DNA from: Lachnospiraceae bacterium
GTDB taxonomy: Bacteria > Bacillota > Clostridia > Lachnospirales > Lachnospiraceae
NCBI GenBank assembly: GCA_017461775.1
Contig: JAFTXD010000001.1
Location: 1-49,235 of the forward strand
Direction: 5' to 3'
DNA length: 49,235 nucleotides
Shown here piece after piece: positions 34,994 to 43,900 of the stretch. Made by a program: the position numbers and the translations under genes. Positions within the stretch are counted from its first letter, which is position 1. Each line of letters starts with the position of its first letter. The notes below the pieces were generated by a model. It was not told the origin of the DNA and searched no databases. It saw only the letters and a list, made by a program, of their open reading frames with translations.

Positions 34994-36202
34994 CTATAAC
35001 AATGTTTCCAAGGTTTCCTTAATTGCCTTGATAAACTCTAAACTGTTTAACTCTACCGGGTTTGGAATGGTAGAAATACCCGCAAGACTCTTGGTCATCT
35101 TACCGCCTTCCACGGTCTTAATACAAGCCTGCTCTAACTTCTCACCAAAGGCAGTAAGCTCCGGAAGATTATCCAGCTCACCTCTCTTCTTTAAAGCGCC
35201 GGTCCATGCAAAGATGGTGGCGATGGAGTTGGTGGAGGTTTCCTCTCCCTTTAAGTGCTTGTAATAATGTCTCTGTACGGTTCCGTGAGCAGCTTCGTAC
35301 TCATATACACCACTTGGAGATACCAGCACGGAGGTCATCATGGACAAATCACCGTAGGCAGTTGCCACCATGTCACTCATTACATCACCGTCATAGTTCT
35401 TACAAGCCCAGATGAAACCACCCTCAGAACGGATAACACGTGCTACCGCATCATCAATCAGGGTGTAGAAATACTCAATGCCCAGTTCTTTAAACTTCTC
35501 TGCGTACTCTGCATCGTAAATTTCCTGGAAAATATCCTTAAAGGTATGGTCATACTTCTTGGAAATAGTATCCTTGGTTGCAAACCATAAATCCTGCTTG
35601 GTATCTACCGCATAATTAAAGCATGCTCTTGCAAAGCTGGAAATGGACTTCTCGGTATTATGGATACCCTGTAAAATACCTGCACCGGTGAAGTTATGAA
35701 TGGTTTCACGAATCTCTCTGCCATCCTCCGTGGTAAATACCAACTCTGCCTTACCCGGTCCCGGAACCTTAATTTCGGTGTTCTTATATACATCACCATA
35801 AGCGTGTCTTGCAATGGTAATCGGCTTATTCCAGCGGTTTACATAGGGAACAATTCCATTGATAAGAATAGGCGCACGGAACACGGTACCGTCTAAAATA
35901 GCACGGATGGTTCCGTTAGGGCTCTTCCACATCTCCTTTAAATTGTACTCTGTCATGCGGGCTGCATTCGGGGTAATGGTAGCACATTTTACTGCTACGC
36001 CATACTTTAAGGTTGCGTTTGCGCTGTCCACAGTTACCTGGTCATCGGTTTCGTTTCTGTGTTCAAGACCCAAATCATAATACTCGGTCTTTAAGTCAAT
36101 GTAAGGAAGTAATAACTCATCCTTAATCATCTGCCAGAGAATTCTGGTCATTTCATCTCCATCCATCTCTACTAAAGGAGTGGTCATTTTAATCTTTTCC
36201 AT
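34994..36202 (-). CDS. icd: NADP-dependent isocitrate dehydrogenase
   Basis: The enzyme oxidatively decarboxylates isocitrate to 2-oxoglutarate. The 402-residue protein is the eukaryote-like NADP type. It starts [20 protein letters not shown], has [21 protein letters not shown] and [20 protein letters not shown] (substrate phosphoserine-region equivalent), and ends its core with [17 protein letters not shown]. With the Re-citrate synthase two genes upstream it makes 2-oxoglutarate for glutamate synthesis; aconitase is not in the window. It follows the GntR gene by 20 nt. Confidence 0.96.
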   Translation of the reverse strand: MEKIKMTTPLVEMDGDEMTRILWQMIKDELLLPYIDLKTEYYDLGLEHRNETDDQVTVDSANATLKYGVAVKCATITPNAARMTEYNLKEMWKSPNGTIRAILDGTVFRAPILINGIVPYVNRWNKPITIARHAYGDVYKNTEIKVPGPGKAELVFTTEDGREIRETIHNFTGAGILQGIHNTEKSISSFARACFNYAVDTKQDLWFATKDTISKKYDHTFKDIFQEIYDAEYAEKFKELGIEYFYTLIDDAVARVIRSEGGFIWACKNYDGDVMSDMVATAYGDLSMMTSVLVSPSGVYEYEAAHGTVQRHYYKHLKGEETSTNSIATIFAWTGALKKRGELDNLPELTAFGEKLEQACIKTVEGGKMTKSLAGISTIPNPVELNSLEFIKAIKETLETLL

Positions 36203-36222
36203 GATAGTGTCCCTCTTCTTTC

Positions 36223-36921
36223 CTAATCTTGCGCCTTTTCCCCAAAGTCTTCGTTTAATCCGTTCTTTACCATATTGTTATAGGCATTAATCATATGGGC
36301 ATTGGCCAAAGCCTGAGCTCTATCCCCGTCCTTTGCCTTAATAGCTTCCATAATCTGCTCGTGTTCTTCGTTGGATTTCCTTCCCCTATTCACATTGGAA
36401 AGAGTCTTTTTCCGCACCCGAAGCACATACTGGTGGAAATCCCGAAGCTGGTGCTCCAGCATTTTACTGTTGCAGGCCTCATACATGATTTCATGAAAAC
36501 GGTTATCCAGCTCTGCCAGCTGGTCATAATGTCCCTTTTCTGCATGGAACTTTGACAGGAAAATATTCTCCTCCATTTCCGCCATCTGCTCCTCGGTAAT
36601 ATTCTCCGTGGCCCATCTGGCACAAAGCCCCTCCAAAAGGGAACGAATCATATAAATATCCTGCACGTCCTTCCGGGTGATTCCGGTGACATATGCCCCT
36701 TTATTGGGCACAATCTGAATCAGCCCCTCCAGTTCCAACTGACGGAAGGCCTCCCGGACCGGGGTTCTGCTGACCCCCAGCTCCTCGCCGATAGCAACCT
36801 CCCGAAGCTCATCATTTTCCTTATATTTACCGTTTAAAATATCCTCGCGAATATTGTGAAACACGCGGCCACTCAGAGAAAAATTATCCGTTACCTCCTG
36901 CTTTACATCGTACTTACTCAC
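36223..36921 (-). CDS. GntR-family regulator with FCD effector domain
   Basis: The 232-residue protein has an N-terminal winged helix ([20 protein letters not shown] and [21 protein letters not shown], typical GntR). A C-terminal all-helical FCD domain includes the metal/effector segments [16 protein letters not shown] and [17 protein letters not shown]. FadR-subfamily regulators bind small acids, often organic or amino acids. It is encoded between the citrate synthase and icd genes, 21 nt and 20 nt from each. The operon promoter carries a TTGTATACAA-type palindrome, the classic operator of this subfamily, so it likely regulates this operon in response to citrate, glutamate or 2-oxoglutarate. 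Confidence 0.9.
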   Translation of the reverse strand: MSKYDVKQEVTDNFSLSGRVFHNIREDILNGKYKENDELREVAIGEELGVSRTPVREAFRQLELEGLIQIVPNKGAYVTGITRKDVQDIYMIRSLLEGLCARWATENITEEQMAEMEENIFLSKFHAEKGHYDQLAELDNRFHEIMYEACNSKMLEHQLRDFHQYVLRVRKKTLSNVNRGRKSNEEHEQIMEAIKAKDGDRAQALANAHMINAYNNMVKNGLNEDFGEKAQD

Positions 36922-36942
36922 CTATCGTCTCTCCTATAAGGA

Positions 36943-38355
36943 TTACTTTCCAATCTTATAACCCTTTTCCAAACAAAGTCTGTTGATACAAGCAACAATC
37001 TCTTCGTCGGTCAATACCGTCACACGGCCACTGGCATATTCCTCATCCACCCATTCCTTAATATCCTTTACAAGGGGCATGGACTTATCCATCTGCTGTT
37101 CTGCCTTCAGCTTATAGTAGGTATTCATCCAATGAGCAATTCCCGCCAAACCGGAGGTGTTGGAAATCGCACAAAGTACCGGACGATTTAAGAATTTCTC
37201 GGTGTCAAAAATGTTGTAAATCTCTTCATTTTTCAGAAGTCCGTCTGCATGGATACCCGCTCTGGTAACATTAAAGTTCTTACCAACAAAAGGTGTTCTG
37301 TCAGGAATATGATAACCGATTTCCTTCTCATAGTACTCTGCAAGCTCTGTAATCACGGTGGTATCCATACCATTTAAATGACCTTTCAGCTGGGCATACT
37401 CAAATACCATAGCCTCCAATGGTGTATTACCGGTTCTCTCACCGATACCAAATAAAGAGGTATTAATACCGGCGCAGCCATAGAGCCATGCAGTGGTAGA
37501 ATTGGATACTGCCTTATAAAAATCATTATGTCCGTGCCACTCAATCAGCTCATGAGGTACACCTGCATGGTAATGAATCGCATAGATGATACCCTGTACG
37601 GAACGGGGAATAACGGCACCGGGATAGTTTACACCATAGCCCATGGTATCGCAGGCACGAATCTTAATCGGAATCTTGTACTCTTCCATCAGCTTCATCA
37701 GCTCACTACAGAAAGGCACCACGTAGCCATAAATATCTGCACGGGTAATATCCTCCAGATGGCATCTTGGGCTGATACCCTCTTCTAAACACTCCTTAAT
37801 TACGCTGAGATAATGGTCCATAGCCTGTCTACGGGTCATTTTCAGTTTCATGAAAATATGATAATCGGAGCAGCTTACCAGGATACCGGTCTCCTTCATG
37901 CCGATTTCCTTTACCAGCTTAAAGTCCTCCTTGCTGGCACGGATCCAACTGGTAATCTCCGGGAACTGGTAGCCCTTCTCCATACATTTATATACAGCAT
38001 CTCTATCCTTTTTACTATATAAGAAAAACTCGCTGGCACGAATCATTCCGTTGGGGCCACCCAGACGATGCAGGTAATCATAAATGGTTACGATCTGCTC
38101 CGTAGTATAAGGTGCTCTGGACTGCTGTCCGTCACGGAAGGTGGTATCGGTAATCCAGATTTCCTTAGGCATATCCTTGGGAACGATACGGTCATTAAAG
38201 GGAATCTTGGGAATTTCCGAATAAGGGAACATGTTACGGAAGACGTTTGGCTTCTCTACGTCATCCAGCACATACATATGCTCCTCAATCTCTAAAAGGT
38301 TATTTCTCTCATTAATCGTGACCGGTCTTGACTGGAACATTTCTTCATTTCTCAT
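36943..38355 (-). CDS. Re-type citrate synthase
   Basis: The 470-residue TIM-barrel protein belongs to the homocitrate/isopropylmalate synthase superfamily. It shows WITDTTFRDGQQSRAPYT near residue 67, EDITRADIYGYVVPF, ACDTMGYGVNYPGA, IEWHGHNDFYKAV and FGIGERTGNTPLEAMVFEY. Compared with LeuA it has an extra N-terminal arm and no C-terminal regulatory domain. This form matches the Re-citrate synthase described in Clostridium kluyveri and relatives, which condenses acetyl-CoA and oxaloacetate with the opposite stereochemistry. The icd gene two genes downstream strongly supports citrate over homocitrate or isopropylmalate synthesis. Confidence 0.85.
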   Translation of the reverse strand: MRNEEMFQSRPVTINERNNLLEIEEHMYVLDDVEKPNVFRNMFPYSEIPKIPFNDRIVPKDMPKEIWITDTTFRDGQQSRAPYTTEQIVTIYDYLHRLGGPNGMIRASEFFLYSKKDRDAVYKCMEKGYQFPEITSWIRASKEDFKLVKEIGMKETGILVSCSDYHIFMKLKMTRRQAMDHYLSVIKECLEEGISPRCHLEDITRADIYGYVVPFCSELMKLMEEYKIPIKIRACDTMGYGVNYPGAVIPRSVQGIIYAIHYHAGVPHELIEWHGHNDFYKAVSNSTTAWLYGCAGINTSLFGIGERTGNTPLEAMVFEYAQLKGHLNGMDTTVITELAEYYEKEIGYHIPDRTPFVGKNFNVTRAGIHADGLLKNEEIYNIFDTEKFLNRPVLCAISNTSGLAGIAHWMNTYYKLKAEQQMDKSMPLVKDIKEWVDEEYASGRVTVLTDEEIVACINRLCLEKGYKIGK

Positions 38356-38410
38356 TGTATAATCTCCCTCGTGTATGATTTCCTAATTTTTACCGGAAAT
38401 CAACCTTTGG

Positions 38411-38442
38411 ATAATTGTATACAATTATACGATTCATGTCAA
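38411..38442 (-). promoter_or_regulatory. promoter and palindromic operator of the citrate synthase-gntR-icd operon
   Basis: The minus strand carries TTGACA (38437-38442), a 17-nt spacer and TACAAT (38414-38419), a near-consensus promoter. The perfect 18-nt palindrome ATAATTGTATACAATTAT (38411-38428) covers the -10 box and part of the spacer. Its centre TTGTATACAA matches the operator class of FCD-type GntR regulators, one of which is encoded in the operon. Confidence 0.8.
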
Positions 38443-39258
38443 TAGCTTTCTTAAATTAATCATGCCCCAGCCTTGAATATGCCAGGGAAGCTTTACATCC
38501 GTCGCTGTTGCTTTCATTTTTTCCTTTATCTGACGATTGGACAGACGAGGGCTTTTTTCCCACAAAAGTGCGGCACATCCGCTGACAATGGGGGTTGCCA
38601 TGGAAGAGCCGCTTTTACGGGTGTAGCCTTTTTTGGTATCACAGGAAAGAATATCTTTTCCCCAGGCAATAATATCCGGATTGCAGGGTCCTCCTTCCAT
38701 GGTTCCCACCACCAGAGCACTTCCATGCTTTCCGCATAAAGACTTTGCTGAATATTCTTTACAATTATTTCCTGCCGCCGTTACCACCAAAAGTCCTTCC
38801 CTCCAGCATTTATCCAGCATCTGCTCCAGCGAAGCCTTCTTCTTTCCATCCTTCAAATCTGCAATACCAATGGACAGATTTACAATCCGGATTCCATATT
38901 TTCTCCGGATATCCAGTATCCATGCAAGTCCCTCCAGTGTATTCTCTACCATTCCTCCACCGGCTCTGTCCAGTACCTTTCCCACTACCAGGTTCGCTCC
39001 CGGCGCGATTCCTTTATAAACTCCTTTGGATGCACTACCATTTCCACATATGATACCGCCGATATGGCTGCCATGCCCATTATCATCATACATCTGTTTC
39101 CTGTTATTTACGAAATCCTTATATGCCAATACCTTATCCTTCAAATCGGGATGCTTACCGATACCGGTATCCAGCACCGCTACCGTAATCCCCTTACCGG
39201 ATACGCCATACTCCTGACAAATCTTTCGTAAGTCCATCTCCCTACACACCCGGTCCAT
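38434..39258 (-). CDS. S8-family (subtilisin-like) serine protease
   Basis: The catalytic triad is visible: Asp in VAVLDTGIGKHPDL, His in DNGHGSHIGGIICG (the usual HGTH reads HGSH) and Ser in KSGSSMATPIVSG. AAGNN provides the oxyanion asparagine. With the start at ATG 39256-39258 the protein has 274 residues and no signal peptide or prodomain, like intracellular subtilisins. A longer frame to 39360 begins inside the inverted-repeat element and is less credible, although the chosen ATG has only a weak RBS. It is separated from the citrate synthase operon by the promoter at 38411-38442. Confidence 0.85.
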   Translation of the reverse strand: MDRVCREMDLRKICQEYGVSGKGITVAVLDTGIGKHPDLKDKVLAYKDFVNNRKQMYDDNGHGSHIGGIICGNGSASKGVYKGIAPGANLVVGKVLDRAGGGMVENTLEGLAWILDIRRKYGIRIVNLSIGIADLKDGKKKASLEQMLDKCWREGLLVVTAAGNNCKEYSAKSLCGKHGSALVVGTMEGGPCNPDIIAWGKDILSCDTKKGYTRKSGSSMATPIVSGCAALLWEKSPRLSNRQIKEKMKATATDVKLPWHIQGWGMINLRKLLT

Positions 39259-39337
39259 TCTTACACCATAACTTCTTTTTATAAATATATTATGAAGCAG
39301 GGTGTAAAAGGTCAGCTTTTTCTTGCAATAAATAGTG

Positions 39338-39643
39338 TATGGGAATCCGGGCTTAAGCACCGCAGGCAGATGGAAGATGTTGGGAATAGGGCAAGGGTAG
39401 TTTTATCAGACTCCGAGGGTCAAGTACTTCTAAGATTTTTGCCAAGGGTATTGAAAAGCCACGCGTCGGATGCAATGCGCGTCCGTGCGCAGTGCATCCT
39501 AATTCGGGCATCCGTGCCCGAATTCCGCTGTTTGTGGTTCAAAAATCTAAGAAGTACTAAACCCTCTTCATATTCAAAAACTACCCTTACCCTATTCCCA
39601 ACATCTTCCACCTGCCTGCGGTGCTTAAGCCCGGATTCCCATA
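39338..39643 (+). repeat. structured inverted-repeat element, copy 1
   Basis: Long arms starting GGGAATCCGGGCTTAAGCAC (39341) pair almost perfectly with their complement ending at 39640. Inside lie the bulge motif CAGACTCCGA (39407-39416) opposite TCTTCATAT (39565-39573), a second stem with TCTAAGATT, and an 84-nt core (39454-39537). The core runs from AAAAGCCACGCGTCGG to CCGCTGTTTGTGG and holds two hairpins. The same core with compensatory changes occurs at 47515-47598. No transposase is encoded. It fills most of the gap between the LRR gene terminator and the subtilase start; apart from that terminator I see nothing else there. Confidence 0.9.
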
Positions 39644-39652
39644 GATACAAAA

Positions 39653-39687
39653 AAGCCGTAAGGGAAGCTGACCTCCACTTACGGCTT
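39653..39687 (-). terminator. terminator of the sortase/LRR operon
   Basis: AAGCCGTAAG and CTTACGGCTT form a 10-bp stem with an inner GAAG/CTTC-like extension; on the minus strand six T follow. It starts 5 nt past the stop of the 423-residue LRR protein. Confidence 0.85.
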
Positions 39688-39691
39688 ATAT

Positions 39692-40963
39692 TTACTCTTT
39701 GATTTTGGTGCATCCCTCAAAGGCTGTGGGTGCAATTTCGATGATTTTATCTTCGGGGTAAACCACGTTTAAAATCTCTGTGTGATTTAGGAAGACTTCA
39801 TCAGCGATGTAATTTACTTCATCCGGTATTTCTATAATACGGCTATTGCCGCGGTATGCTAAGAGGACTCCGTCTCCCACAATGAGGAAATCTCCCTGCT
39901 GGGGATTGTCACCATCTAAGAAGCTTTGTAGCCACGGTGTGTAGCTGAAAGCTTTGCTTTCGATGCGAGTTACGGTGGCAGGAATCTCTACCTCGGTCAG
40001 CTGGTCGCAATGATAGAAGGCTGCGTAATCGATGGTGGTAAGTCCTTCTGGTAAGACGATTTTCTGCAGGCTACTTCTGGAAAAAGCAAACTGCTCCACT
40101 TTTTCGGTGCCTTCCGGAAGATTTACCTCCGTAAGCTCCTCGTTCGTGTAATAGCTCCACTCCTTCACTGCACCATCCTGAATCAAAATCTCTCCATTGT
40201 TAAGATTCTGCTCTCCTTCAGCATTGTAATCCGGCTCATATTCTCCTACGCCTACTGTTACATCTTTATCCCAGAAGACAAAGGCCATATTGCCCACTAC
40301 CTGGCTCTGACCGATGACCTCACCGGGCACCGGGGTGGCTTCTGACTTTGCAATGGGTGTCGGGGTTGGCTCCGGAGTAGGAATGGCTACATCCGCCATA
40401 TCCTCCTGCTTCTTTGCAAATTCCTGAGCATAATCGTATGCATAGCTGCCCACCATTGCAGAAATGGTTAAGTTTTTATTACCATCAAAGGCAGTCTCAT
40501 GAATATCGTTAATATAAGAGGATAACTGAATATTTTGAAGAGACGGGCAATCCGCAAAAGCCATAATACCGATACGTCTGATGGAATCCGCCAAAGAAAC
40601 GCTCTCCAAAAGCCTACAATCTGTGAACGTAAAATCACCCACTTCATATAAGCCATTTCCAAGAGTCACACTCTTTAGCTTGGAACATCCCCAAAAGGCA
40701 TAGGGCTCTATTGTTTCTACGCTTTCGGGAACCACTACACTTTCCACAAAGGTATTGTTCTCAAAAGCACTCCTGCCGATTGTCTCAACGGTGGAAGGAA
40801 TGGTTACATTCTTGTCCATACCGATATACGCTACCAGTGTGGAGCCTTCCATCTTAAAGTTATCGGAGGGGACTGCTGCGCCCGCCTCCGATTTAGGTAT
40901 CAAGACAATTGCAAGCAATGTGATACTAAGTAAAGCACCAATCAATCCTACAATCTTCTTCAT
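39692..40963 (-). CDS. secreted BspA-type leucine-rich-repeat protein
   Basis: The 423-residue protein has a signal peptide (KKIVGLIGALLSITLLAIVLIP, residues 2-23). Two blocks of LRR_5 repeats follow, of the type VVVPESVETIEPYAFWGCSKL and LPEGLTTIDYAAFYHCDQLT, separated by a proline/threonine linker PTPEPTPTPIAKSEATPVPG near residue 200. No sorting signal or membrane anchor is visible, so it is secreted or held by its partner. It lies 9 nt after the large LRR gene and shares its operon. Such repeats bind host or bacterial surfaces in Bacteroidetes and Clostridia, but the ligand is unknown. Confidence 0.85.
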   Translation of the reverse strand: MKKIVGLIGALLSITLLAIVLIPKSEAGAAVPSDNFKMEGSTLVAYIGMDKNVTIPSTVETIGRSAFENNTFVESVVVPESVETIEPYAFWGCSKLKSVTLGNGLYEVGDFTFTDCRLLESVSLADSIRRIGIMAFADCPSLQNIQLSSYINDIHETAFDGNKNLTISAMVGSYAYDYAQEFAKKQEDMADVAIPTPEPTPTPIAKSEATPVPGEVIGQSQVVGNMAFVFWDKDVTVGVGEYEPDYNAEGEQNLNNGEILIQDGAVKEWSYYTNEELTEVNLPEGTEKVEQFAFSRSSLQKIVLPEGLTTIDYAAFYHCDQLTEVEIPATVTRIESKAFSYTPWLQSFLDGDNPQQGDFLIVGDGVLLAYRGNSRIIEIPDEVNYIADEVFLNHTEILNVVYPEDKIIEIAPTAFEGCTKIKE

Positions 40964-40972
40964 ATACTTTCC

Positions 40973-43900
40973 TTATCTCGCTGCTGCAACCTTTACCTTT
41001 GCAGGAGCTACTACTTTATCCTTTTTCAGGAATAAAATCATCGCGATACATAACAGGCCAATGGATAAGAACCACTTTGGATGAATTCCATCACCGGTCT
41101 TCGGTGTATCATCAATTATGGTACCGGCTGACAAATTGCCCTTATCTACATAGATTACATACGGTGAGAAATGCTCTGCAGTAAAGGTAATGCAGGATAC
41201 ACCATCGATGGTGGTAAACTTCGCACCAAGCTTCTCTAACTTGCCATCGGTTACGGATGCCACCTTATTGTTTCCGGCGTAAGCAATCATGCTGTCCGGA
41301 AGAGGTAAGGTAATGCTGATGGAAAGTCCCTGTGTATCTGTAATCAACTTTGTTCCCGTAGAATCATACAGGCTGATATCCATAGGGAAATAATTAATAT
41401 TGGTCAAATCACCATATTCTGCGATTAAGGCCTTGATAGCCTGTTCCTTCGCATATGCACTTTCCTGCACCTTGATGGTGAAGTTATCAGAAGAACCATT
41501 TACCTTTACGGATACTACACCGGTATTGGATAAGCCATTCTTATCAATGACAACAGTGGAACCGTTGGTGGTAATATTTCCTCCGGTAATATGGCTGGAG
41601 CCACCACTGTTTGAGGTGCTTCCAGAGCCGCTGCCTGTGCTGGATGAGGAGCTCTTCTTATAATTTGCTGTAACAGTTACATTCTTGGAAGGCATGGTAA
41701 TCACCGTTGCATCAGCAGTAGTAACGGCAATATTTACATCACTTGGTTCCACGGTCCATCTGCTGAAGGTCTGTCCACTGGCAGGTTCATTTGCATAAAT
41801 GATAACCTGAGAACCTTCTGCATAGCTTCCGGAGCCGCTACCATTCTTAACTGTCAAGGTATAGAAGTTGGGTGCCGGTGTGGCAGTCGTTCCGGTTCCT
41901 GTACCAGTTCCGGTTCCTGTACTCGTTCCACCACCGGATACATTTCCGCTACCATCCACAAAGGTTGCATAATAGTCAGCATTTCCGGTAATCGTTTCGC
42001 TTACCTTAGGTAACCAGCCTGCAAACTTCTTATTATCTACAGCTGGATCCTTCGGCTGATAAATAGCATCTCCAAGCTTACCGGTCTGGGTAAATACCAG
42101 CTTCGGCTCTCCGCTTCCATCCTCTACCCAGAAGTTTACGGTGTAATTTGCTTCTTCACATTTTGCATATACATTCAGGTTCTGGGTTACCGGATTTACA
42201 AGTCCTGTCCAACCGGTGATGGTAAAGCCTTCCTGTGGAGTATACTCCGGATAATCCAAGGAGGTCACATTAGCGCCCTCTGCTACGCTGATACTTCCGA
42301 TAAAGGTATTCTCATGCTCATCACACTCATAGAAGTTCACAGTATACTGGGTATCTGAGTAAATCGCAGTGTAGGTGCAATCTGCTAAAATATTGGTAAA
42401 GTCATCGGAAGGTAACCACTTAAGGAAGCTGTAGCCTTCGATGGCAGGTAAATCTTCAATGGCAGGCTTGATTGCATTCTGCCCGGTCTGTACACTCTGG
42501 GTCTCAATGGTATGATACTGCTGAGTAACAGGGTCTAAGTACTGGATGACTACCATATGGGTCTGAGCATCCGGCTCACGCTCTACGAAGATAACACTTT
42601 CATGATTATCTGCATAAATTGCTGCCGCACTATCCGGCTCACAATAGAAGGTAATCTGCTCATACTTAGAAGAATTCTTCTCTGTATTAAATGCATTCGG
42701 GTCAATATAGGTTACGCTGGAAGGAATCTCCAGGTAAACAATGGGGCTGTTGGTAAACGCACCCTGCTCAATTGCCTTACAGGTAGAAGGTAATAACACA
42801 CGGTTCATCTTTGACAGAGATGGCTTTGCATCCGATGTCAGGGAGAATGCATCCGTAGGTACGGTAGCGATTGCGGACTGCTTTAAATCAACCTCGCTGA
42901 TACCATTACAATCCTTAAATGCTTCCTTCTGGATATAGGTTACGCCTGCAAGCTCGGATGCCTGTACCGTTCCTGCGATACCACTGCTTACACCACGGGT
43001 CTCCAGACATTCGATAATTCCATCCTTGCTGCCATCCTTTAAGCTGTAAATAATTCCCTTATCACAGGTGTAGTTAGAACTTCCTAAGAAGTCCACTTCA
43101 TTTAAGCTGGTACATCCCTTGAAAGGTCTAAGACCCAGATACTCCACATTGGGTGAAATCTGAACAGTCTCTAATTCCTCACAGCCTTCAAATACATAAT
43201 CACCAACGGTGGTAGCATCACCTAAAATATAAGCTCCGCCCAGATTCTTCCAGTTTGCAAACATTCCATTGGAAATATTTGCAACGGTATTGGTGGTAAT
43301 GGTCTTACGATGCTTACTGTAGCTCTGTAAATCACCAACCTCATTGTCGGCAAATAAATCATCCTTAACTGCGGTAACGCCTTCCGGAATTACAATATTA
43401 AGACATGCATCGATAACCTCACGTTCATCCTGTGTCATCTCTTCCGTAGCTACCAGCTTGGCAACTGCAGTTCCGGCAGCCTTGGCATAGTCTTCCGTCA
43501 TATAAGGATACATATCCATATTGGTTGCATACTTTGTCAAGTCTGTCAAGGTAGGATAATCCACTAAAGTAGCTGCATTCTTCTCTTCGGTATACTGTAC
43601 CGTCAGATTGGTCGGCCAGCCGCTATAATAGGTAATATAAGTAACAGGCTGGTTGCCCTGATTAATCTTACTGCTGGAATTCATTGCATACTGGAAAGGA
43701 ACACTGCTGTTTGAAATCGTACCGGTAAAGGTAAGTACAGGAGTTGCTCTGTCCAGAGATGCTGCGTGGGAACAAATACCATCACTGACCTTCTGGGTCT
43801 GGAAAGCGTCCGTTCCGATACTCTGAATATTGTCCGCATCTTCAAAAATCACATGTTTTAAGTTGTGGGAGCCCTTGAAGGCATTCTCCATAATCACTTC

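Noticed and set aside
39292-39713. Open frames on both strands across the structured element (for example reading ESGLKHRRQ on both arms).
   Set aside because: They are by-products of the inverted repeat; they lack RBSs and the same frames arise from both arms.
41889-41930. Phase-variation switch in the LRR gene.
   Set aside because: The unit is 18 bp, so copy-number changes keep the frame and would alter only linker length.
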